Shown one piece after another: positions 12,071 to 22,912 of a DNA stretch of 64,000 nt (the first letter of the stretch is position 1; every line of letters begins with the position of its first letter). The notes below the pieces were generated by a model, which worked only from the letters and a program-made list of their open reading frames with translations, was not told where the DNA came from and did no database searches. This DNA is from Cavia porcellus (taxonomy: Eukaryota; Chordata; Mammalia; Rodentia; Caviidae). The stretch covers positions 77,542,044 through 77,606,043 of the forward strand of contig NW_026947486.1 in the NCBI RefSeq assembly GCF_034190915.1, written 5' to 3'. A program made the position numbers and the translations under genes.

Positions 12071-12251
12071 CATCCCCATTTGGGGAGCCTTTAAATGCCA
12101 CTAGGAACCTAATATGGACTGCTTAACATCCACAAATCAACAGGGGAAACTCACTACAGAACACACAGTCAGCCTTAATCTAAGATACAATTGAGACCTT
12201 GCATTCAACTGCCCCAGGGAATACAGGAAAAAGACAAAGCAAAAGAGGAAA
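12071..12251 (+). other. Non-monomer part of L1 copy 2 5' UTR
   Basis: This stretch joins the last partial monomer to ORF1. It carries no repeat of the 184-bp unit. Its position matches the single-copy 'tether' between monomers and ORF1 in rodent L1s. Confidence 0.5.
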
Positions 12252-13305
12252 ATGCAATCACAAACTTCTAGCCAATCCCAATCAAGCCTAGGAGAAATCA
12301 ATATAGTAGAAAATGTAAGTCATACACCTGAAACTTCTGGAATGATAGCAATTGAAGTACAGAAACAACTCCATGAAACTCTAAAGGAACTCAGAGCAGA
12401 AATAATCTCCCAGGCAAAACAAGAAACGATATATGTAATGAAAGAAATGCTGAACACATCTAAAGAAGACATAGTTAAAAAATAGATGAATATGGCAAAA
12501 TTATTCAAATCTTGAATGAACAATATGAAAGAAATAGAATGCATGAAACAGATTTAAAGAGATATCCAGGAAATCAAAACTTTTATAGAAAGCTGGCAAA
12601 ATTGCATCAATGAATCCAATTATAGACTTTCAGACATTGAAGACAAGATTGTAGCAAGTAAACGGGAAAGGAGGAAAGGAAATATCTTTTAAAAATAACA
12701 AGGAATCAATAAATAATAATTCAACAGATATAAGATGATGTGAATAAAAATAATATGATTGATGGATATAAATGAAAAATGTTACAGCACAAATGATATC
12801 AAAAACCTATTTACAGAAGTAATAGCTGAAATTTTTCCAAACATGGGAAAATAAAATGACATATAGATAAGTGAAGAATACAGAAATTCAATTAACCATA
12901 ACCAATATAAATCTACACTGAGACATATAATAATAAATATCCCTGAAATTCAACAAAAAACAGAATAAAAGCTGTTAGATAAAAGAAAAAAAATAACCTA
13001 TAAAGAAAAAAACCAATCACAATCACAGAAACACATCACAAACAATGAAATCAGCAAGAGCATGGAGTGAAGTATGTCAAATCCTAAAGGGAAATGATGG
13101 ACCTTGAAAAATTATCCTTCAAAATTGATGGAGAAATAAAGTACTTCTATGATAAAGAACAGCTAAAGAACTTCAGAGCCATGAAACCAACTCTGCAAAG
13201 AATACTGAATGATATTCTAGACAGAAATAAAAATAACTATGACTTCAAGAAGAGCAACAGAATAAATCACCAAGCAGTACAAACAATTAAACAGAGGTGA
13301 AAGGT
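12252..13305 (+). pseudogene. L1 ORF1 protein, degenerate (copy 2)
   Basis: The N-terminal frame is open from an ATG at 12252 for 77 codons and reads QKQLHETLKELRAEIISQAK, the start of the coiled coil. Downstream blocks in other frames include RHIIINIPEIQQK-like sequence near 12925 and a C-terminal segment at 13094-13300 with KLSFKIDGEIKYF and KPTLQRILNDILDRN. At least four frameshifts or stops break it. It is less decayed than copy 1 and sits directly behind the 184-bp monomer array, with ORF2 following at 13339. Confidence 0.85.
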
Positions 13306-15149
13306 AAAGAGCCAACAGCAGAAAGATAACATGGAAAAAATAAGCAAACGTATTTCAGGTATGACCATTTATGTAAATGGACTCAATTCACCAAATGAAG
13401 GTAACACAGGCAGATTTCATAAAAAAACAGCATCCAACCATATGCTGTATACAAGAATCCCATCTAATTCAAAAGGAAATACATAGACTGCAAGTCAAAG
13501 GATGTAAAACAATATTTCATGCAACAGGAACAAAAACAAAAAAGCAGGGATAGCTGTTCTGTTGGCAGACAATGTGAACTTCAAACCAAGAATGATCAAA
13601 AGAGACAAAGAAGGTCACTACACACTACTTTGGGTAAAAATTTAAGAGGAAGAGATGACAATATTAAATATATATGGACCAAACTTTGGAGCACTCAGTT
13701 ACATAAAACAGATATTAATAGAAGTGAAAAATCAAATAAATATAGTACAATTATAACAAGAGACATTAACACCCAATTGATACAAAGAGACAGATCAATG
13801 AGGCAGAAAATCAGAAATGAAATAAAAGAACTGAATCAAATTTGTGAACAAATGGTTTTAATGTGCATGTGCAGTATTCCACCCAACAACAAGATGTACA
13901 TTCTTCTCAGCTTCACATGGGACATTCTATAAAATAGACCATCTACTAGCCCATACAATATGGTTAGGTAAATGCAAAATGATTGAAATTATCCCATGCA
14001 TATTATCAGATCATGTTGCTATAAAACTGGAAATTAACAACAAAAGAAAGTGCAAAATCTCCATAAACATGTGAAAATAAATGATACACTCCTGGGTCAC
14101 TGAAGAAATTTTAAAAAGATATTTACAAGCAAATGAAAATACAAATACAACCTACCAGAACCTGTGGGATGCAATGAAAGCAATCATCTGAGGAAAGTTT
14201 GTTGTGGTGAATTCCCACATCGGGAAAACAGAATGAACACAAATAAACAACCTGATGCTACACCTCAAGCATCTAGAAAAAGAAGAGCATGTCAAGCCCG
14301 AAGCCAAAAGAAGGGAGGAAATTATAAAGATCAGGGTAGATATCAATGCAACAGCGAAAAAGAAAACAATACAATGAATTAATGAATCAAAGAGTTGTTT
14401 CTTTGAAAGAATAAATAAAAGTAATGTCACTAGACAATTTTATTTAAATCAAACAAAAAAAACACTCAAAATCAGGAATGAAAAGGGCAAAATCAGTACA
14501 TACCCTGCAGAAATACAAAAGATCATCAATACCTACTTTGAAAACCTTTCTCTCATAGGTTTGATAACACAGAAGAAATGGAAAGATTCTTAGAAACATA
14601 TGAATTGACAAAGCTGAATCATGAATATGTAAAACTGCTGAATAATCCAATTTCAGTTAATGAAATGGAAAATGTAATTAGAACATTATTAACAAAGAAA
14701 ATCCCATGTCCTGATGGATTCCCTGCAGATTTCTACAAGAAATTCAAGGAATACTTCATGCTGACACTCCTCAAACTCTTCAATGAAATTGAAAGTGAAG
14801 CAATTCTTCCTAAATTATTCCTGGTTTTGGTAACCTAATACCAAAACCAGAGAAAGACACAACCAAAAGAGAACACTACAAATCAACCTCCCTAATGAAC
14901 ATAGATGCAAAATCCACAATTAAATATTGGCAAAGAGAATAAAGCAAATCATAAGATAATTATACACCACAACTAAGTGGGATTCATCTCAAACAGAGCC
15001 AAGATAAGAATCACATGATCCTTACAATAGATACAGGAAAAACTTTTTTATCCTGTCCAGCACTCATTCATGATAAGAATTCTCTGGAAAATCAAAATGT
15101 ATGGCCTCTACCTCAATCTGGTAAAATTCATGTATGACAAACCAACAGC

Positions 15150-15161
15150 CAGCATCCTATT
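15150..15161. repeat. Left target-site duplication of copy B insertion
   Basis: CAGCATCCTATT at 15150-15161 recurs exactly at 15753-15764 on the other side of the inserted segment. A third copy of the core, AGCATCCTATTTTT, lies at 15167 within the T-rich end of the insertion. Confidence 0.85.
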
Positions 15162-15752
15162 TTTTTAGCATCCTATTTTTTTTAAATTATGTTTTAATGG
15201 GTGAAAAATTTAACACAACAAAACAGACCAAAATAGGACATATGACCAAACAAAATGAGGAAGACGTTTTAGGTCTTCACAACCAGACACTAGGGTAGTT
15301 ACTAATGGCTGTCTTAGAGTCTCTCTCTTCAAACTAGCTGTCCATTCTTTCATGTCTATTGAAGTTCAACAAAATAAAACAGGCTAAAACAACACCATTA
15401 ATTAGAACAAAGCTAAACAGCGATAGAAGTATTTGCCTTCCAAGAGATGGTAGAAGTAAATCCCCCTTATTTGCTATATTTCCTATTGTCAGCCTCTCAA
15501 GGGATGTCCATAGCACTGGCTTCCACTTGCTAATTGGGGTTGAGGGAGATGTGATGTTTGAGTCTCAGCCTGCGTGCCCAGCAGGCTCACAGCCCCTCAC
15601 CAGGGAGGAGAGGTGTTGCTTGCTTGGCTTCTCTAGAGCTCCAGGTCCCAGCTTGGCACAGGTCCCAGTAAGTGCTGAAGACTCCTGCCCTAGGTAGCCA
15701 TTGCCTGACAGTCTCACAGACCCTCATCAGGTAGGGGAGGGGTTGTTTGGAT
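15162..15752 (-). mobile_element. Copy B of HAL1-like 3' module family, ~590 bp
   Basis: This is a minus-strand nonautonomous insertion inside L1 copy 2, bounded by a perfect 12-bp target-site duplication. On the plus strand it starts with a T-run and then shows the family motifs ACACAACAAAACAGACC, GTTACTAATGGCTGTC and TCTTCAAACTAGCTGTCC, ending with ACAAAATAAAACAGGC. The right half (about 15500-15752, the element's 5' end) is GC-rich and holds two diverged units about 127 bp apart (15586 and 15713). No ORF1 or ORF2 sequence is present, so it must have been moved by L1 proteins supplied in trans. Confidence 0.75.
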
Positions 15753-16076
15753 CAGCATCCTATTAAATAGTCAAAAACTGAAAGCTTTCTCTCAAAAATC
15801 AGGAACAAGACAAGACTGTCCACTATCAACACTCCTATTCAGTACAGTGCTGGAAATATTAGCCAGAGCAATTAGACTAAAGAGAGGATAAAAGGAATAA
15901 ATACAGAAATGGAAGAGTTTAAACTATCATTATTTGAAGATGATATAATAATCTATATAGAAGACTCCCCAAAATTCCATTGAAAGATTTCTACGTGTAA
16001 TAACCAAGTTCAGTAATGTAGCTGAGTATAAAGTCAACACTCAAAAATTAATAGCATTCCTCTACATGTGCAATAA

Positions 16077-17640
16077 ACTTATTATAAGTGTTCTCTCCAC
16101 TCTATTGGTTATTTCCTTTGATGTGCAGAAGGTCTTTAATCTGATACCATGCCATTCATTAATTCTCAGTATTATTTCCTATGAAACAGGAGTTCTGTTC
16201 AGAAAGTTATTACCTATGTGTTCAACAGTTTTACCTACTTTATCTTCCAGTCATTTAAGTGTTTCTGTTTTATCACTTACAACCATCATTCATTTTGATT
16301 TTAACTTAATACATAATGAGACAAACGGATCTATGCTCATTCTTCAGCAAGTAGATATCTAGCTTTCCAACACCATTTTTAAAAAGGCTATCTTTCTTCC
16401 ACTGTATGTTTTTGACACTTTGTCAATGATCAAGTACCTGAGTATGCCTGTCTTTTTTTGTTTTATTGTTGATTTTACTACCTCTACCCTATTGCAATAA
16501 TTCACATTTATATTTTTATGCCAATTACTTGCTCTTTTTATCACTGTAGTTGTCAACATAACTGGACATCCAGGATTTTGATGCTTTTTGCTTTTTTTTT
16601 TTTTAACCAGAATTTCTTTAGCTGCTCTGTAACTCTACTGGTTGCAAATAATTTTCAGACTTCTTTTCTCTAGATCTCTGAAAAAGGCTGTTAGTATTTG
16701 GATCAGAATTTCATTAAATCCGTACCTCAATTTGGAAGTACAGCTACTTTCATTATATTGCTTCTGTTTCTCCAGTAACAGGAGATATCTTTTCATCTTC
16801 TTTTCTAACTTTCTAAATTTTTGTTGTTGATGATTGAACCCAGGGACTCCTATCATCTGAACAAGTGTTATGCCCCTGAAAATCCCTAGTCATTCTTTTC
16901 ATCTTCTGATGTCCTCCTCATTTTCTTTTTCCAGAGTGATATAATGTTCTTTGTAGTGGTCTTTCTATTCCTTGGTTAGGTTAATTCTTAAGTGTTTAAT
17001 TGTTGATGCTAATCTGTATTGTATTTTTTTCCTAATTTCTTTTCCAGTGAGTTCATTAATGGTGTGTAAAAATGCTATTGTTTTGTGTGTACTTATTTTG
17101 TATACTGCTAGATTTCCATATGGATTCTAGTGGTTATTTGGTGGAGTTTTTCTTTACGTTTTGTAAATAAAGGTCACATCATCAGAAACTAATGAAATTT
17201 TCCTTTTGATATGATGTTGGCAGTAAGATGGTAATAAATGGCTCTATCGAATTTAAATAAGTATATTCTACACTTATTTTCATCAAGGTTTTTTAAAAAA
17301 TGAATATATATTCAATTTGTCACAATTGTCTTCTGAGTCTATTTTCTTGATTATGAGATTTTTGTTTTGCTTATAGCTTATGTGATACATTACATTTATT
17401 GATCGGTGTATATTTAACTAAACTTGCATGCCTGGGATGAAGTAAACTTGGTCTTGGCACATATCTTTTTGATGACTTGTTACATTCTTTTTGCCAGTTT
17501 CTTATTAAGGATTTGTGTATCTAAATTCCTTAGAGAGACTGGCCTGTCATTTTCCTCTTTGCTTAAATGATTGTCTTGTTAGTGACCAGTCTAATTTTAG
17601 CATCCAATAGTGATATTAGGATTACTCTTTTCCTTTTAAT
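16077..17640 (-). mobile_element. Old antisense L1: ORF2 C-terminus to RT
   Basis: This is diverged antisense ORF2. It starts in the C-terminal region (TATTTCCTTTGATGTGCAGAAGG near 16106, TTTCCAACACCATTTTTAAA near 16366) and proceeds toward the RT palm near 17400-17600. There is no 3' UTR or T-run at its left edge, so the 3' end is missing. An ID-type SINE is embedded at 16815-16884. L1 copy 3 interrupts it at about 17650. Confidence 0.75.
16815..16884 (-). mobile_element. ID-type SINE fragment, antisense
   Basis: Antisense SINE body with GATGATTGAACCCAGGGACTC followed by an AACAAGTGTTATGCCCCTG stretch. It corresponds to the tRNA-like B-box and A-box regions of ID elements. It lies within an antisense L1 and lacks a clear tail. 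Confidence 0.5.
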
Positions 17641-17751
17641 GACATTGAAACAAACTCAAGTTTGTTGAGTTTGAAACAAACTCGAAGAGATACCCAAGAA
17701 ACAAAATATTCTATTGAAAGCTGACAAAACCATTTAAATGGAGCTAATCTG

Positions 17752-20640
17752 TAGGATGCCATGAAAGCAGCCTGAAAGGGAAATATATAGCAATAAATTG
17801 TCATATCTTGTAAACAGAATGAGAAAAATAAACAACCTAATTATTCATCTCAAACTTCTAGAAAAGGAAGAGCAAGTTAAACCTAAAGCTCATAATAGAG
17901 AGGAAATTGCAAAGATTAGAGCAGAAATCAATGCCATTCAAACTGAAAAAAACAGTACAACGAATTAGTGAATCAAGAAGTTGTTTGTTTGGGAGAATAA
18001 ACAAAATTGACAAAACTCTAGCAAACCTTACCAAGAAAAAGAATGAAAAAACCAAAATTCATGCAATAAGGACTGAAAAGAGGGAAATTAATGATAGATC
18101 CCAAGGAAATTCAAAAGATTATGAAAACCTAATTTGAAAATCTCTACCCACAGGGAGTGGAAAACATGGAGGAAATGGACATATTTCTAGAAACATATGA
18201 ACTACAAAAGCTCAACAAAGAAGGCATAGCAATTTAGAATTATGCAATATCAGCTATTGAAATTGAAAACATAATTAAAAACTTACCAACAAAGAAAAGC
18301 CCAGGTCCTGATGGATTCACGTCTGAATTTTACAAGGAATTTAGAGAATATTTGACACCAATACTCCTTAAACTCTTCAATGAAATTGAAAAGGAAGTAA
18401 TCCTCCCTAAACCATTCCTGGAGGCAAGTATCACTCTGACAAAAAAACAGGCAAGACCTAAGCAAAAAGGAGAACTATAGGCCAATCTCACTAATGAACA
18501 TTGATGCAAAGATTCTCAATAAAGTACTGACAAATAGAATGCATCAAATCATCAAAAAGATTATTCATCGTGACCAAGTGGTATTCATTCCAGGAATGCA
18601 GAGATGGTTTAACATATGCATATCAATGAATGCAACACACCACGTCAACATAGTCAAAAGCAGAAAAACCACATGGCCATCTCAATAGATGAAGTAAAAA
18701 CTTGTAATAAAGTCAAACACATGTTCATGATCAAAACCCTTTAGGAACTCAGACTACATTGTGTCTACCTTAATCTTATAAAGGTCATCTATGACAAACC
18801 GACAGCCAACATTATACTAAATGGACAACAACCAAATCCATTCACTCTACAATCAGGAACAATACAAGAATGTCCACTATCATCACTCCTATTCAATATA
18901 TTTCTGGAAATACTGGCCAGAGTCATCAGAAAAGAGAGAGAGAAAAAAGGAGTAACGATATGAAAGGAAGAAGTTAAATTATCACTATTTGCAGACGACA
19001 TGATACTCTATATAGAAGATCAAAAAAAACTCCATTAAAAGATTACTACAGGTAATAAACAACTTCAGCAGTGTAGCTGGATAGAAAGTCACCACTCAAA
19101 AGTTAGAAGTATTCCTGTACACAAACAAAAAAATGAGAGAGAAATTATGGAAATATTAACCTTCACAATAGCATCTTAAAAAATGAAATACTTATGAATT
19201 AACCTAAGAATGTAAAAATCCTATATAGTAAAAATAATGCTATGCTAAAAAAGATGATTGAAAAGGGTATTAGAAAATGGAAGGATATTCCTTGCTCTTG
19301 GCTAGGAAGGACCAACATTGTGAAAATGGCCATACTGCCAAAACAATCCCATTCAAAATACCGTTAACATACCTCACAGATGTAGAGAAAACACTCCTAA
19401 AATTCATTTGGAAATAGAAGAAACCTACAATAGCAAAGGTGATTCTGGGGCACACAGGCAAGGCAGAAGGCATCTCAATTCCTGACTTGAAACTATACTA
19501 CAAAGCCACAGTGATAAAATCTGCATGGTACTGGTAAAGAAATAGACTGAGAATTAATGGAACACCTTAGAAGATGCAAGTACAACTACAAAGTCACTCA
19601 GAAGGTTGATAGTTGACATAGGGCCTAACAATGTTCACTGGAAGAAGGATAGACTCTAATAAATGGTGTTGGAAAAACTGGCTTTCCACATGCCGAAGAA
19701 TGAAACTAGATCTACACTTATCACCATGCACAAAATTGAACTCTAAATGGATCAAAGACTTAAATATTAAAACACATACACTACATTGCTGTAAGACAAG
19801 GTAGGTAGAAATCTTGGAGTCATCAGGGTAGGCAGAGAATTAATGAACAAATGCAAACTTCTCAGGAAACACTTCAAGGAATCAACAACTGGATCTCAAA
19901 TTATTGAAAAGTTTCTGTACATCAATAGAAATCACCAACACAGTGAAAAGAAAACGCACGGTATCAGCAAGAATTTTATCAAGCAACTCCTCAAAGGACT
20001 TTTATCCAGAACATATAAAGAATTGAAAAGCATCAAGCCCCCCAAATTAAAAAACCTTCTCCAAAAATGGGCATCTGAGATGAACACACAGTTCTCAGAT
20101 ATACAAATGGCAAATAAATATTCATCATCACTTGTCATTCAAGAAATGCAAATTAAAACAGCATTGAGATTTCATCTCACTCCAGAAAAAATAGCTGCCA
20201 TCAAGAAGTCAACTGATAACCAATATTGGTTAGGCTGTGGGGGAAAAGGAACACAGCTCCACTTTTGGTTGAGTGCAGACTTCTGCAACTACTATGGAAA
20301 TTAGTATAGAGATTTCTCAGGAGACTTATTGGAAGTTTCATTCAATCCAGCTATTCCAGTCCTCGATATGTTCCCAGTAAAACTGAAAAAGTCATATCAC
20401 AGTGATATATGTGCACCCATGTTCATAGCAGCACAAATTGTAAAAGCTAAATCTTGGAAAAACCAAAATGCCCATCAACTGAAGAATGAATGAAAAATAG
20501 GTGGTATTATATAAAATAGAGTACTACTTAGCTATAAGAAAGGATGATCTTGAGGCCTTCATAGATAAATGGAGAAAACTTGAGACTATCCTCATAAGTG
20601 AAATCAATAAGTATAAGATTTATAAATATCACACTGTGTC
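17752..20640 (+). pseudogene. L1 ORF2 protein, degenerate (copy 3)
   Basis: The sequence begins in the linker before the RT (NRINHQ-like and SCLFGRINKIDKTLANLTKK at about 17976-18040). It passes through RT fingers, where CPGPDGFTSEFYKEF-like sequence lies near 18300-18345. The catalytic box at 18988-18999 reads F-A-D-D, the normal L1 form. The C-terminal part is open for 153 codons at 19843-20304, including LKGLLSRTYKELKSIKPPKL and a worn cysteine region near 20220-20270. Many stops elsewhere show that it is dead. Confidence 0.85.
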
Positions 20641-21003
20641 TCTAGTGTAAGAAGAAATAAGAACTGTAAGGGATAATAAAACCCAAAATGTGTAATTGCT
20701 ATTTAAAAAGAGAGGAAAATAAAGTGCTCTAAAGGCTATAACTGCATGTATGTTTAAGTGTGCAGGATTGATATCTATATTACTACGTTTCTGTTGGATT
20801 GTTCAACAGTACTGTTTACAGTCTCACCATTTGAACGTCTACTTTGTATGCTTTAATTTTGTAACTTGGAACAATTATTTTAAGATGACAATATGTAATT
20901 TATCAACTAGTGATTTCTTGTTTTTTTTTTTTTTTTTGAAATTGTGTACTATTTTTACCCTTTTGCGGTTTTGGTTTTTTTCTCTGTAAATAAAAAGTTT
21001 AAA
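20641..21003 (+). other. L1 3' UTR and tail (copy 3)
   Basis: This segment aligns by eye with the 3' UTR of copy 1 over its whole length. It has an added T-run at about 20922-20937 and ends in TAAATAAAAAGTTTAAAAAC. It marks the genuine 3' end of this L1 subfamily and serves as a contrast to the HAL1-like 3' module. Confidence 0.75.
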
Positions 21004-21010
21004 AACTCTT

Positions 21011-21724
21011 CCATACTTTGATTCTCTGTATCATTTTCTTTTAGTCTGCTTTTCATTGATTTTTGCTCAGAATTTTATAATTCTTTTCATGTCCGAACTC
21101 TGGATTTGATATTTTTTCTAGAAGCTTGACATGGATTATTAAGTTATTTATCTGGCCTCATTCTGTTTTTGTGATGTAGGCATTTATAGGTTTACAATTT
21201 CTTTGTTGGGCTGCTTTTATTGTGTCCCATATATTCTGCTGTGTTTTTCTGGCATTACAACTTAATTTTAGCAACTCTCTTTTTTCTTCCTTAATTTTCC
21301 TCTCATTCATTGTTTATTCAAGAAAATATTTTTTTAAATTCCAAGTGTTCATGTGCAGTTTTTGTGGTTTCTTCGGTATTGATTTCTAATTTCATTGCAA
21401 TATAATTGGATAAAATGAATGATAAAATTTAAAGCCTTTGGATTTGCTTAGGCATGCATTATTGAATATGGTGTAGCCTCTTTTGCAGAGAGTATGATGT
21501 GAATGAATGAGTATTCTTTTATTCTGTGGAACTCTCTGTATGTATCTAATAAGGCAATTTATTCAAATGTTTGCTTCAACTTTCATTTTTCTTTGTTTTT
21601 TTGTTTGTTTGTTTGTTTAGTTGATCTATTTGTGTTAGTAGGGTATTGAGGTTCCCTACAGTAATGGCTTGTATTTAGTTGTCCTACTGAATCCTCATGA
21701 ACTCATATATATGGGTGTCTTCTG
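21011..21724 (-). mobile_element. Old antisense L1: ORF2 linker and endonuclease
   Basis: Antisense L1 sequence resumes after copy 3 with the linker stretch (CTTTTCATTGATTTTTGCTC near 21050). It continues through a GATGTAGGCATTTATAGG block (21172) into endonuclease-like sequence ending near 21720 (GGTATTGAGGTTCCCTACAG near 21642). A TTTG microsatellite interrupts it at about 21600-21620. Confidence 0.7.
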
Positions 21725-22700
21725 AACTGGCTATATCAAGTGTGTGATACTGGAGTTAAGGTTGTGTGATACTAAATTAGTCCACTGATTTGAATTACCA
21801 TAGCTCTGGGTGTGGCTGAATGGGTTACTGAAGACAGAAACCTGACTCCAGATATGGGTGATATCATCTAAAATGGTCATAGCCTAGATAAAATAAAAGA
21901 GAAATGCAGCCTTAAATGAGGAACAGCCAGACCCAAGCTTCTTCCCATGAGTCAACCCCATTCATGGACCAGAGAGAGAACAAGGCCACACTAGCAAGCA
22001 AGCCAATTCTGGGAATCAGTGCCATGTGCAGGCCACCACCAGATGGCGATCAGTCAGACCCCAGCCCAGTGGGCTGGCAAACAAGAAGTACCAATTCCTC
22101 CACCCCACCCCGTGTAAATGACCTGCTTATCCATAGAAATGCAAGCTGTGATGATAGCTATAGAGGTGAAATACAATTAGATGCCTGTGGTGCTTTGGTG
22201 TTTCACTAACATTGCACATGTAGGGCTAGTGGTTTGATCATAGGTTCAGAGGATGACGGTATGCAGTCTGGCATAAGGGTATCTCCTTTTGAGGGTTGTA
22301 GCCATTATTGATGCCCAGTTGTCTTATTTTGAAGTCCTATATTGTTTCCATTGTTTTGTTGGGTTGGGTTTTATTGTCTTTTGCTTTGTTTCTGTCAAAT
22401 CCAATGGCAGGATCAGTTATTTCAAAGATAGCAAGCTATATTATGATAGCAATTTTGGAGTTACTATAAGCTTATTTTGAAGTCTTTTATTTCATTTAGT
22501 GCTTTGTTTTTATTGTTTCTATTCTAGTCTGTTCTGTTTGATTTTTCCTATGTCTGAAGTTATCTGCAGCTCTTTTTAATACATCAGAAGACATTATAGT
22601 GACTATGGTTGATTTGTAATGTTTTGAATCCTGTATCTCTTATACTGGTTTGTTTTGATTGGTTTAATTCTGTTTTATCATCTTTAAAATAAAATTAAAA
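21725..22700 (+). mobile_element. Copy C of HAL1-like 3' module family
   Basis: This copy is on the plus strand with an A-rich end at 22686-22702. Its distal half carries the family modules in sense: TTGTAGCCATTATTGATG (22298), TCTAGTCTGTTCTGTTTGAT (22523), AAGACATTATAGTGACTATGG (22588) and the terminal GTTTTATCATCTTTAAAATAAAA. These match the reverse complement of 43240-43600 and 53360-53700. The proximal part (about 21900-22130) is GC-rich and encodes nothing recognised. There is no ORF1 or ORF2. The left boundary is approximate. Confidence 0.6.
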
Positions 22701-22912
22701 AATGAGAAATACAGACTCTTGTCATTGTTCTGCTTGGCACTCCATGAATTGATTTTCCTCTGTCATGCCCCTCTGACATACAACCCTGCCTTGGGCTCAG
22801 TTGATTATGAACTGAAGCTTCTATAAATTGTGAGCCTAAATAAACTTTTTCTCCTTTAAATCTGGGTGTTAGATATTTTATATCAGTAATGAGAAAAGCA
22901 ATTAATGCACCC
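22701..22912 (+). mobile_element. MaLR-type LTR, 3' part
   Basis: This resembles the 3' end of a mammalian MaLR LTR. An ATTGTGAGCCTAAATAAACT polyadenylation region is followed by TTTCTCCTTTAAATCTGGGT and a terminal AGTAATGAGAAAAGCAATTA stretch. The upstream U3 is not recognisable. It abuts the A-tail of copy C and antisense L1. Confidence 0.55.

Larger units (their letters stand above)
13339..16062 (+). pseudogene. L1 ORF2 protein, truncated and interrupted (copy 2)
   Basis: Endonuclease-like sequence starts near 13339 (YVNGLNSPNEG at about 13370), with ADNVNFKPRMIKRDKEGHY at about 13566-13625. RT fingers follow at 14578-14838 (open frame with CPDGFPADFYKKFKEYFM). The RT palm is cut at 15161 by a 590-bp insertion and resumes at 15753; its catalytic box at 15933-15944 reads F-E-D-D. 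Coding similarity stops near 16062, soon after the RT core. The C-terminal third of ORF2, the 3' UTR and the A-tail are therefore missing. Confidence 0.85.
17655..21003 (+). mobile_element. L1 copy 3, plus strand, internally deleted
   Basis: This is a 5'-truncated L1 closely related to copy 1. It starts within the ORF1 coiled coil (AAACAAACTCGAAGAGATACC) and after about 100 bases jumps straight into ORF2 near 17750. It then continues to the ORF2 end, the 3' UTR and an AATAAAAAGTTTAAAAAC end. It interrupts an antisense L1 that resumes near 21011, though about 450 bases of that host element appear to be missing at the insertion site. Confidence 0.8.

Noticed and set aside
22701..22912. LTR of the same endogenous retrovirus as 25338
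   Set aside because: The sequence has the MaLR polyadenylation layout and does not match the TGTAACAGAAAATG LTR pair.
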